Source: an uncultured Eubacteriales bacterium
GTDB taxonomy: Bacteria; Bacillota; Clostridia; Oscillospirales; Oscillospiraceae
Direction of reading: 5' to 3'
Length of the DNA: 64,000 nucleotides
NCBI GenBank assembly: GCA_900546615.1
Contig: URDJ01000009.1
Coordinates: forward strand, 8,714-72,713
Shown here piece by piece: positions 24,546-32,115 of this stretch. Numbering within the stretch: position 1 is the stretch's first letter; each line of letters opens with the position of its first letter. The notes beneath the pieces were generated by a model that was given only the letters and a program-made list of their open reading frames with translations, was not told the origin of the DNA and did no database searches. A program made the position numbers and the translations under genes.

Positions 24546-26094
24546 ATGGACGATTTTGAGATACGCGGAACAAGCCTCGTGCGCTATCGCGGCTCCGACC
24601 CCTGGCCGGAGCTGCCGGAGGGCATCACCGAGATAGCCGACGGCGCGTTCAAGGACTGCCGGGACCTCTGCGGGATAGTCATACCCGAGGGCGTCACGCG
24701 CATAGGCGCCAAGGCCTTCCAGTGGTGCGCCAACCTCGAGAGCGTCAAAGCGCCCGCAAGCCTCGTCGAAACAGGCCCGGACGCCTTCGCCGGCACACCC
24801 TTTTACCGCTACTACGACACCAATGAGACGGATTGGCGGGACGACTTCCTCATCCTCGGCCGCGTGCTTTTCAAGGGCCGGCGCAACATCCGCGAGGCTA
24901 GCATACCTGACGGTGTTATGTCAATCGCTCCCGACGCTTTTGCAGGGCGGGTGCTGCTCTCTCGCGCGGACATCCCCGGGAGCGTCCGGGACATAGGCTG
25001 GCGGGCGTTTTCGGACTGCTCTGCGCTCACTAAGGTCCACATCCCGTCAGGGGTCCGGCGGCTCGGCCGGCACTGCTTCAAAGGCTGTGGAAGGCTCGCC
25101 GAGGTGAGCTTTGACGAGGGCGTCGAGGAAATCTAAAACGGCATCTTCGCCAGCTGCCGCTCTATACGTTATGTAAACTTTCCAGCGAGCCTGAAGAAGT
25201 TCCCCGGCTGGGCGTTTTTCGGCAGCAACAACGTCGAGCGTGTGGGCTTTTCCGGTCCGATCGCCTCCATGGGTGAGCGTGCGTTCTCCGGCTGCGAGAA
25301 TCTCAGGAGCGTGGATTTTCCCGCGGGGCTCCGGAAGATAGGCGTGGACGCCTTTTACAGCTGCATCTGCCTCGAGAGCGCCATGCTGCCCGAGGGTCTG
25401 AGCACCATAGAACGCCGCGCCTTTGCCGGCTGCCGCTGCATCGAGCGGGCTGTCATCCCGGAGACGGTGACGACTCTCGGCGACAGCGTGTTCTCCGGCT
25501 GCCGCCTGCTGCGGGAACATCACGCAGGACACCGACCTGCGCGTGCCGGAGGGCGTGCGAGCCGTAGCGCCCGGGGCGTTCCGGGAAAAGCAGAACCTCA
25601 TCTTTCTCACCCTGCCGGAGAGCGTGGAGCGCGTTGGGGACTCCGCCTTTGCCTGCTGTCGGGCGCTCAGGGAGATAGTGCTGCCCGCCGGGGTGGGTTC
25701 GCTGGGGCCGGAGCCATTTGAGGGCTGCGATAGCCTCGTCTCCATCGTCGCCCCGGGCATGCCGCCGGAGAGCTTTGGAACGCTGTCGGAGCGCGTCTCA
25801 GCCGCCGTGGGCTACTGCCGCCGGGGCGAGGGCTACCCGGAGCGCACGCGCGCGGCATACGAGTGCTTTCTCGGCGAGCGCTGCGCGGACATCCTTGAGG
25901 CGGCCATCGACCGCAATCTGCCGGACGCCGTGCGCTATTTCACCGCCCGCCGCCTCATCGGCCGCGCCGACTTCGAGCGCGTGCTGGAAAAGGCGCAGAA
26001 GTCCCGCGCGATGGAGATAGTCGCGCTGCTGCTCGACTACCGCGTCGGGGGCTTTGCCGGCGACGCATTTGACAAATTCGACCTCGACATCTGA
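24546..26094 (+). pseudogene. BspA-like leucine-rich repeat (LRR_5) gene broken by a stop and a frameshift
   Basis: The predicted protein would be about 515 residues of LRR_5 repeats (pattern LPEGITEIADGAFKDCRDLC, repeated about every 23 residues), with a C-terminal non-repeat tail ending FDKFDLDI. Two lesions are seen. An in-frame TAA at 25134-25136 interrupts VEEI-stop-NGIFASC, and the same frame then continues with perfect repeats. A one-base shift near 25513-25518 (CTGCGGGAACATC) moves the repeat pattern to the next frame, continuing RVPEGVRAVAPGAF. The start is ATG 24546 or GTG 24537, overlapping the VWA stop. Both lesions would have to be errors or recent mutations for it to be functional. 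Confidence 0.85.
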
Positions 26095-26109
26095 AAGGAG
26101 GCTGGACTT

Positions 26110-27604
26110 TTGAACATCGCACAGGCCAAGGAGCAGATAGAATCCGCCATGCGGGCCTATTTCACCAAGGACGAGTTCGGCGCCTACCGCATACCCATAG
26201 AAAAACAGCGTCCGGTATTCATGGTCGGCCCGCCGGGCATAGGCAAGACCGCCATTATGGAGCAAATAGCCGCGGAACTGGGTGTGGGTCTCGTGTCCTA
26301 CTCCATGACCCACCACACTCGCCAGAGCGCGCTGGGCCTGCCTTACATAACCGAGAAGGAGTATGGCGGAAAAAACTATCAGGTCACGGAGTACACGATG
26401 AGCGAGATCATCGGTTCCATCTATGACCTCATGCGCGAGACGGGCGTAACTGAGGGCATCTTGTTCCTCGACGAGATAAACTGCGTCTCCGAGACACTTG
26501 CGCCCTGCATGCTGCAATTTTTGCAGTACAAGGTCTTCGGCCAGCACCGCGTCCCGCCCGGCTGGATACTCGTCACCGCGGGCAACCCTCCCGAGTACAA
26601 CAAGTCCGTGCGCGACTTTGACATCGTGACCTGGGACAGGCTCAAGCGCATAGACGTCGAGCCGGACCACGAGGTGTGGAAGGAATACGCCTATAAAAAG
26701 GGCGTGCACGCCTCGGTCACGACCTACCTCGCCGCGCGGAAAAAGGACTTCTACAAGGTCGAGAACACCGCCGAGGGCAAGCGCTTTGTCACTGCGCGAG
26801 GCTGGGACGACCTCTCGGAGATGATAAAGCTCTGCGAGGAAAACGGCCTGAAGGTGGATGAGCTGCTGGTCTGCCAGTACCTCCAGGACCCGCGCATAGC
26901 AAAGGACTTCGCCGTGTACTACGACCTTTTCAACAAGTACCGCAGCGATTACGAGGTAGAGAAAATAGTGGACGGCACGGTGTCCGAGAGCATCGTCCTG
27001 CGCGCCCAGCGCGCCGCGATGGACGAGCGGCGCGCTGGGCCTCATCTTCGACTGCGTGACCGACAAGCTCAAGGCCGTCTGCGAGAGCGAAAACGTGCTC
27101 GAGCTGCTGACGACGGTGCTCCGTGAGATCAAGGCCCGCTCCTTCGGATCGCCCCTGCCGGAGCTGCTCGAAGGGCAGATAAACGCCCAGAACGAAAAGC
27201 TTCAGTCCGGGCAGCGCGCGAGCTCGATAGCACCCCAAAAACAGCGCGAGATGAAGCGCCTGCTGCTCGCGCTCGGAAAGCTCAGGGCCGCCTGCATCAG
27301 AGAGCCGGAAGCGGGCTTCAAGCCGGTCGAGGACGGCTTTGCACAGGAGCTGCAAAAGCTGCGTGAAGCCGCCGCCGAGGGCAGTCGTGGACTCGACAAC
27401 GCCTTCGCCTTCTGTGAGCGGGCCTTCGCCGACGGCGACGAGGTGCTCATCTTCGTAACCGAGCTGACCGCGAACTACTACAGCGCCCGCTTCATAGGGC
27501 GCTACGGCTGCGACCGCTACTATCTGCACAACAAGCAGCTGCAGTTTGGAGAGCGCCGGCAGGAGATAGAACGCAGGCTGGACGAGCTTGACCTGGACCT
27601 GTGA
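26110..27604 (+). pseudogene. MoxR-type AAA ATPase gene split by a one-base frameshift
   Basis: The N-terminal part (from TTG 26110, AAAGGAGG upstream) is a MoxR-like AAA+ ATPase: Walker A GPPGIGKTAIM near residue 40, Walker B LFLDEINC near 123, sensor 1 in VTAGNPPEYN. It runs in frame to about 27030, after which this frame gives unrelated Arg-rich sequence and stops at 27126. The next frame continues a family-like C-terminal part (ALGLIFDCVTDKLKAVCES, ending LDELDLDL at 27604). One extra base near 27028-27035 explains it. No slippery heptamer is visible there. A GTG at 27056 could start the C-terminal part separately, but without a ribosome site. Confidence 0.82.
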
Positions 27605-27617
27605 AAGGAGGCAGAAC

Positions 27618-28115
27618 ATGGATATCTACCAGGAATACCTGAAAAGAGCCGAGGGCCTGGGTGACACGGCGCTGCTTGCCTTGCAGAAGGAGCTGCTCCT
27701 GCCCGCGGTCATGGAGGAAAAGGCCGCCTTCGTGAAGGCCGAGTACGGCAGGCTCCAGCAGATAATGGGCGCCGAGTACAGCGTCGGGGACGAGACGCGC
27801 GTCTTCCATCCTCTGCCTGAAGCCCGGCGCAAGGGCGATGAGCCGGGCTTCGGCGATCCCGAGGAGCTGACGCTGGAGGAGCTGGCCATGCTGCCACATC
27901 TGCGGCACAACATACCCAGGCTCAGCACCATGACCGTCATGCCCATCATCCGCTATTACCCAAAAGACATACAGCGCATGCGGCTGCTCGCGGATATTTA
28001 CGCGGAGCTGATGGTCGGCCGCAGCTGCTCCGAGGGCGAGGTGCGCTCGCTGCTCGGCGGACACAGTGAATACCTCCGCTTCAAACGGGGCGAGGAAGTC
28101 AGGATAATTACTTAA
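27618..28115 (+). CDS. uncharacterised protein of the VWA/MoxR cluster
   Basis: This 165-residue soluble protein has no domain I recognise. It begins MDIYQEYLKRAEGLG and contains a likely helical N-terminal half and a conserved-looking PHLRHNIPRLSTMTVMPI segment. It has no signal peptide or membrane segment. The ATG at 27618 is set by AAAGGAGG 9 bp upstream. It lies 13 bp after the ATPase remnant and is probably in the same operon. Unlike its two upstream neighbours it is intact. Confidence 0.7.
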   Translation: MDIYQEYLKRAEGLGDTALLALQKELLLPAVMEEKAAFVKAEYGRLQQIMGAEYSVGDETRVFHPLPEARRKGDEPGFGDPEELTLEELAMLPHLRHNIPRLSTMTVMPIIRYYPKDIQRMRLLADIYAELMVGRSCSEGEVRSLLGGHSEYLRFKRGEEVRIIT

Positions 28116-28128
28116 TGAGGTGACAAAA

Positions 28129-28767
28129 TTGAAAACCATCGAGATCCGCAGTCAGAGCCTTGACCACGGCGGCAGGATAGCCGTCATCGCCGAACATGGC
28201 CGCGAGGCAGTGCTGAAAAGAGCCTCCGAACTTGCGCAGGACAGCTCCGTCTCCGCCGTCGAGTGGCGAGTGGACGCCTTCGAGAGCGTGTTCGAGATAA
28301 GGTTCACCGTCATGCCCGAGATGATAAAAGAGGTGCGCCGGGCGCTCGGGAACAAGATCTTCATGTACACCTTCCGCGATAAGCGCATGGGCGGCGAGCA
28401 CCCGGCGACCTGCATGTATGTCACGAGGCTCAATGACCTCGCCTCCGCCCCCGGTCTCGCCGACCTCATCACAGTCGAGTGGTATGCCGAGCCGGACGCC
28501 GCCGAAGCAAACATCGGGAACATCCACGCCGCCGGCAAGCTCGCCGTCGCCTCCTGGTGCGCCCAAGGCGAGGCCGGCCGCGACGACATCGTGAAAAAAC
28601 TCGAATCCATGCTCGAGAGCGGCGCGGACATCCTGGAATACTGCGTGATGGCTGAGTCCGCCACCGAGCTTGACGCCGCCATTGCCGCCTTCAAGCTCAG
28701 AAACCCAGAGTCCGTTATTATACGAAGTGTAATATCCGACACCGGCGAGGACAAGACCATCTGCTGA
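28129..28767 (+). CDS. type I 3-dehydroquinate dehydratase-like protein lacking catalytic residues
   Basis: This 212-residue protein follows the AroD class I fold: VEWRVDAF and MYTFRDKRMGGEH match substrate-binding parts of dehydroquinases. The three catalytic positions do not match. The glutamate after TFR is Met (TFRDKRM), the general-base histidine of the S-x-H-D motif is Cys (VASWCAQ), and the Schiff-base lysine in GADI-x-K is Glu (GADILEYC). The C-terminus is also shorter than the ~250-residue enzymes. It probably binds a ligand but is not a working AroD. The TTG at 28129 is preferred because GAGGTG lies 6 bp upstream; a GTG at 28120 lies inside that site. Confidence 0.75.
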   Translation: MKTIEIRSQSLDHGGRIAVIAEHGREAVLKRASELAQDSSVSAVEWRVDAFESVFEIRFTVMPEMIKEVRRALGNKIFMYTFRDKRMGGEHPATCMYVTRLNDLASAPGLADLITVEWYAEPDAAEANIGNIHAAGKLAVASWCAQGEAGRDDIVKKLESMLESGADILEYCVMAESATELDAAIAAFKLRNPESVIIRSVISDTGEDKTIC

Positions 28768-28820
28768 GGCAGCGGCCTCCATATCCTTGTACCTCAATTA
28801 TCTTCAAGGGGGAAATCGAT

Positions 28821-29270
28821 ATGAAGAAACTCACCAAATTTGACGTTATACTTAACCTTTGGATATCGCTCATCATAAACGTTGCGCTCAGCATAGTGCT
28901 GCCCGCGCTCAACGGCTTTCTCACGCTGAAGTCTTTCATCGTGGGCTTTGCCATCGCCTATCCTGTCAGTACCATCTTCGTATTCATCGTACCGGTCATC
29001 GTGTGGGGTGCGAAGTTTGCCCTTGCTCTGGGCATTAAGCCCGACACGCCGGGCTTCACTGTTGTCTCTACCGTCATCCTTGCGCTCGTCATGGGCACCT
29101 TCATGACCCTGCTCATGACCGCCGTGAACGCCGGCGTGGGACCGCATTTTTTCGCCGCGTGGTGGAGCTGCTATCCCATCGCGCTCGCCACCGTCTATCT
29201 CTCGGCGCTTGCGGGCATCTTCTCCGGCCTGCCGCTGGTTAAAGCTCTCGTAAAAGCGCCGAAGCTGTGA
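28821..29270 (+). CDS. DUF2798-like four-helix membrane protein
   Basis: This 149-residue protein has four hydrophobic segments arranged as two similar halves of about 70 residues: LNLWISLIINVALSIVLPAL with FIVGFAIAYPVSTIFVFIVP, then ILALVMGTFMTLLMTAVNA with SCYPIALATVYLSALAG. That duplicated two-helix pattern resembles the DUF2798 family, whose function is unknown. AAGGGGG precedes the ATG. It is on the same strand as its neighbours, but with 53-60 bp gaps on both sides and a hairpin downstream, so it may be transcribed alone. Confidence 0.7.
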   Translation: MKKLTKFDVILNLWISLIINVALSIVLPALNGFLTLKSFIVGFAIAYPVSTIFVFIVPVIVWGAKFALALGIKPDTPGFTVVSTVILALVMGTFMTLLMTAVNAGVGPHFFAAWWSCYPIALATVYLSALAGIFSGLPLVKALVKAPKL

Positions 29271-29279
29271 TATGATACA

Positions 29280-29304
29280 GGGGCATCGGTGTAGCCGGTG
29301 CCCC
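29280..29304 (+). terminator. hairpin after the DUF2798-like gene
   Basis: GGGGCATCGG and CCGGTGCCCC form a 10-bp stem with one G-T pair and a 5-bp loop. Only a short CCTTAT tail follows, so it is a weak terminator at best. Confidence 0.4.
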
Positions 29305-29330
29305 CCTTATGATACTCGGGAGGTCTCTCC

Positions 29331-30446
29331 ATGCTTGAACTTGCAAAAAACCGCGACGGCGACAGGCTCACCGTCACGCTCAGGATAGAGCCGGAGGAAT
29401 TCGTGAAATCCCTCGGCTCCGCGTATATGGAAAACTCCGAACGCTTCCCCGTACCCGGCTATGCAGCCGGTCTCGCTCCGAGGGAGGAGATCGAGCGGCT
29501 CTACGGCGAGACAGCGCTTTTTGACGAGGCGCTGGGTATCTGCGTCCCCGAGCTTTACAGCTGCTGGCTGGCGGAAAACTCGGTGAAGCCCGCGGGACGG
29601 CCCCAGCTCACTGAAGTCACCTGGCTCGAGGGAGGCGGGGCGAAGTTCACCGTCGCCTGCGACACATACCCCGAGGTAACGCTCGGGCAGTACCTCGGGC
29701 TGGAGGTGAGAGCGCCGAGGTCAGACGAGGAGAGCTTCACCGCCGCAGCCCTCACCGCCGCCTGCGCCAATATGCGCGCAGACCCGCCGAAGGGCATGGT
29801 CGAGCAGAAGCTCGGCTCCATGCTGGCGGGCGAGAAGCTCAGGACGGCGCAGGACGCGATATACCACGTCCTCGCCGACTTCATAGATATCCTCGATGCC
29901 GCCTACCGCGAGACGGACATCGTAAGGCCGAAGGCCCAGGTCAGGGCCGAGGCGCTGGACCTCATGCTGCAGACAGTATCCGGTGATAACAAAGAGTTGT
30001 CGCAGGACAAATTCTGCGAGCTGATACGCGAGCTGGTGGACCGCTATCGGCCCGTACCTCGCGGCTTCGATGATACTCTCGACAGGCTGATGCGCGAGCA
30101 ATCGGAAAAGAAGCGGGCAATGACCGACGAGCAGAAGATCGACGCGGCCTTCGACGCATACCTCGGCAGCATCGACCAGAATATCGAGCTGTGGATTCAA
30201 AACAACCGCCCCAGGGCCGAGGATGCCGCGAGGTTTGATCTTCTGCTCACTGCCGTGGCCGAACGCGAGGGACTTGAGGTCACGGAGCAGGAGCTGTATA
30301 ATGTCTGGCAGCAGATTTCGGATGAGACCGGGCTGGACATAGACGAGGTCGCCGCCGAGGTTGAGCCGGAGCCTGTGCGCGCACAGCTGCTGCGCGACAA
30401 GGCGCGGCGGCTGATAGTGGATTCTGCTAGGGAGGTTTCCGATTGA
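29331..30446 (+). CDS. trigger-factor-like chaperone without the prolyl isomerase domain
   Basis: This 371-residue protein has an N-terminal ribosome-binding-like domain (residues 1-~125) that tracks trigger factor closely. PVPGYAAGLAPREEIERLYG stands where trigger factor has PGF(R)xGKxPR..IE...G, and PEVTLGQYLGLEV matches the end of that domain. The FKBP-type isomerase domain expected next is missing, and the chain goes directly into a helical C-terminal region (~150-371) like the peptide-binding arms. The GFRxGK ribosome signature is changed to GYAAGL, so ribosome docking may be weak. It probably acts as a cytoplasmic holdase. The next gene overlaps its stop by 4 bp. Confidence 0.72.
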   Translation: MLELAKNRDGDRLTVTLRIEPEEFVKSLGSAYMENSERFPVPGYAAGLAPREEIERLYGETALFDEALGICVPELYSCWLAENSVKPAGRPQLTEVTWLEGGGAKFTVACDTYPEVTLGQYLGLEVRAPRSDEESFTAAALTAACANMRADPPKGMVEQKLGSMLAGEKLRTAQDAIYHVLADFIDILDAAYRETDIVRPKAQVRAEALDLMLQTVSGDNKELSQDKFCELIRELVDRYRPVPRGFDDTLDRLMREQSEKKRAMTDEQKIDAAFDAYLGSIDQNIELWIQNNRPRAEDAARFDLLLTAVAEREGLEVTEQELYNVWQQISDETGLDIDEVAAEVEPEPVRAQLLRDKARRLIVDSAREVSD

Positions 30447-31291
30447 AAAAGACCGTGCTTTTTGGCGCCGGACAGGTCGGCGCGATGGTATCGAGGCTGC
30501 TCGGCTCCGGCTACAGGGCCGTGTGCTTTGCGGACAACTCCGAGAGCAAGTGGGGCGGGACCTATCTTGGCCTGCCCGTGGTGTCGCCGAGGGAGAGCCT
30601 CATCTGTGATCCCGACTGCGTCTGCCTGTGCGTGCTCGACGACGGACGCGCATCAGAGATGGAGGCGCAGCTCAGTCAGCTGGGTTATGACGGCGAGCTG
30701 CTCCGGCCGGACGCGCTGGGGGTATTCGATGCCAGGGCCGCGACGATGCGGCTGCTGGCGGAACAGATACACGGGCTGCAGGTGCCCGGCGACGTGGCCG
30801 AGCTGGGCGTATACCGAGGCGACTTCGCGGTACTCATAAACGCGGCTTTCCCGGACAGGATGTTTCATCTGTTCGACACCTTCGAGGGCTTTTCGGAGAA
30901 AGATGTCGCGCTCGAGCGCAGTGAGGGACTGTCTCGTGCACAGGCCGGTGATTTTTCGGAAACCAACGTGAACACTGTCTGGAAGCTCCTGCCCTATCCT
31001 GAGCAGACCGAATTCCACAAAGGCTGGTTCCCGGACACCTTCAAGGGCTGTGAGGGACGTCAGTTCGCCTTCATCTCTGTCGACGCCGACCTCTACGCGC
31101 CTACCATAGCTGCGCTGGAGCTGTTCTGGCCGAGGCTCAGCCCCGGCGGTGCCGTCATCGTCCACGACGTGAACGGCACGCAGTATAAGGGCGCCGGCAA
31201 GGCGGTGAAGGAGTTCTGCCACAGGTACAGCCTCCTCCCCACCCCGATCTGCGACCTGCACGGCAGCGTTGTTCTGAGAAAACCGCTGTAA
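30443..31291 (+). CDS. TylF/MycF-like O-methyltransferase with an N-terminal Rossmann segment
   Basis: This 282-residue protein starts with a ~90-residue Rossmann-like segment (KKTVLFGAGQVGAMVSRLLG) of the kind found at the N-terminus of sugar acyltransferases and dehydrogenases. It is followed by a TylF-type SAM methyltransferase domain: VAELGVYRGDFAVLI for SAM binding, HLFDTFEGFSEKD, and FISVDADLYAPTIAALELFW, with metal-binding acidic residues in VDADLY and VIVHDVNG. The family methylates sugar hydroxyls in antibiotics and surface glycans. The TTG start at 30443 overlaps the previous stop, with GGAGG 7 bp upstream. The link to the chaperone gene suggests co-expression, but the reason is not clear. 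Confidence 0.82.
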   Translation: MKKTVLFGAGQVGAMVSRLLGSGYRAVCFADNSESKWGGTYLGLPVVSPRESLICDPDCVCLCVLDDGRASEMEAQLSQLGYDGELLRPDALGVFDARAATMRLLAEQIHGLQVPGDVAELGVYRGDFAVLINAAFPDRMFHLFDTFEGFSEKDVALERSEGLSRAQAGDFSETNVNTVWKLLPYPEQTEFHKGWFPDTFKGCEGRQFAFISVDADLYAPTIAALELFWPRLSPGGAVIVHDVNGTQYKGAGKAVKEFCHRYSLLPTPICDLHGSVVLRKPL

Positions 31292-31320
31292 AACAACGCC
31301 CTTTTCCCAGGCAAAGCAAG

Positions 31321-31357
31321 GCGGCAGCCATCCTGTTTGATGACTGCCGCTTCTTTT
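31321..31357 (+). terminator. terminator after the TylF-like gene
   Basis: GCGGCAGCCATC and GATGACTGCCGC (31321-31332, 31339-31350) form a 12-bp stem with one mismatch, followed by TTCTTTT. It sits between converging genes. Confidence 0.8.
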
Positions 31358-31374
31358 CGCTATTCGATTCTTCC

Positions 31375-32019
31375 TCAGCCTGCGACACGCACTACTACCT
31401 TGTCGCTCACGCCAAAGACCGTGAGAGTGACCTCACAGCTGCCTGCACCTTCCGCCGTGATCGTGCAGAACTTCGGGTCCTCCGAGTTCACCTCTATCGA
31501 TACTACGTTAGGATCGCTCGTGCTCCACAAAATGTCCTCCGCAGATATGCTCACCGTCTGCGGCCAGATATAGGCCGTCAGCGTCAGTGGGTCGGAAAGG
31601 GTGATGTCATCAGCCAGCACGCTGTCGCCCCAGTAGAGCGTCACACTGTCTATCGTCGGCGTCGGCGTCGGCACCACAGTCGGAGTCGGCGGGGGCGTTA
31701 CGACATAATTGTCAGTCGGGCTTGTCACCGGCAGCGTCGGCGTGGTCTTCGTCGTCCCGGTGCCGTTCAGGCTCAGCGACACCAGCACCACTACCGCCAA
31801 TATCACCGCTACAAGCAGTATGCCGCCGAATATCATCTGCCAGCGAGCATTCACCGCCGCCCGCTGCCCTGACGGGGTGGACGCATCCTCACCCGGCGTA
31901 GGGCCCGGCACCCGGTCACTCTGCTTCACACGCCGAGTGCCGCAGTACGGGCACCGGCCTCTTATCCCGGAAAACTGCCGTCCGCAGCGGCGGCAGGTCA
32001 CGCGAGGAATAAAACTCAT
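31375..32019 (-). CDS. zinc-ribbon membrane protein with an extracellular Ig-like domain
   Basis: This 214-residue protein starts with a zinc ribbon (CRRCGRQF and CPYCGTRR) in the cytoplasm. A single membrane helix (IFGGILLVAVILAVVVLVSL, ~63-85), a Pro/Thr-rich wall-spanning linker (~90-120) and a C-terminal bacterial Ig-like (BIG2-type) domain with LTAYIWPQTVSISAEDILWS follow. The layout is cytoplasm to surface. Function is unknown; similar tripartite proteins are common in Clostridia. GGAGG precedes the ATG, and its promoter lies in the preceding 100 bp. It has no operon partner. Confidence 0.75.
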   Translation of the reverse strand: MSFIPRVTCRRCGRQFSGIRGRCPYCGTRRVKQSDRVPGPTPGEDASTPSGQRAAVNARWQMIFGGILLVAVILAVVVLVSLSLNGTGTTKTTPTLPVTSPTDNYVVTPPPTPTVVPTPTPTIDSVTLYWGDSVLADDITLSDPLTLTAYIWPQTVSISAEDILWSTSDPNVVSIEVNSEDPKFCTITAEGAGSCEVTLTVFGVSDKVVVRVAG

Positions 32020-32040
32020 TGGAGTTCCTCCGTTCCTTGA

Positions 32041-32097
32041 AAGAGTATATTATGCGCTTATATGGATCGCACAATAAGCTAACATAATATTACTCTT
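32041..32097. repeat. interrupted inverted repeat in the 5' region of the zinc-ribbon gene
   Basis: AAGAGTATATTATG (32041-32054) reappears inverted as CATAATATTACTCTT (32083-32097) with one extra base. It spans the -10 box and the start of the transcript, so it could be an operator or an RNA hairpin. Confidence 0.45.
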
Positions 32098-32115
32098 TTC
32101 CGGCCCGTTCGTCAA
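32087..32115 (-). promoter_or_regulatory. sigma-A promoter of the zinc-ribbon gene
   Basis: On the minus strand TTGACG (32115-32110), 17 bp and TAATAT (32092-32087). The -35 box overlaps the last codons of the upstream YpeB-like gene. Confidence 0.65.

Noticed and set aside
24546..27604. Programmed frameshifting in the LRR and MoxR genes
   Set aside because: No slippery heptamer or downstream pseudoknot was visible at either shift, and the LRR gene also has a plain in-frame stop.
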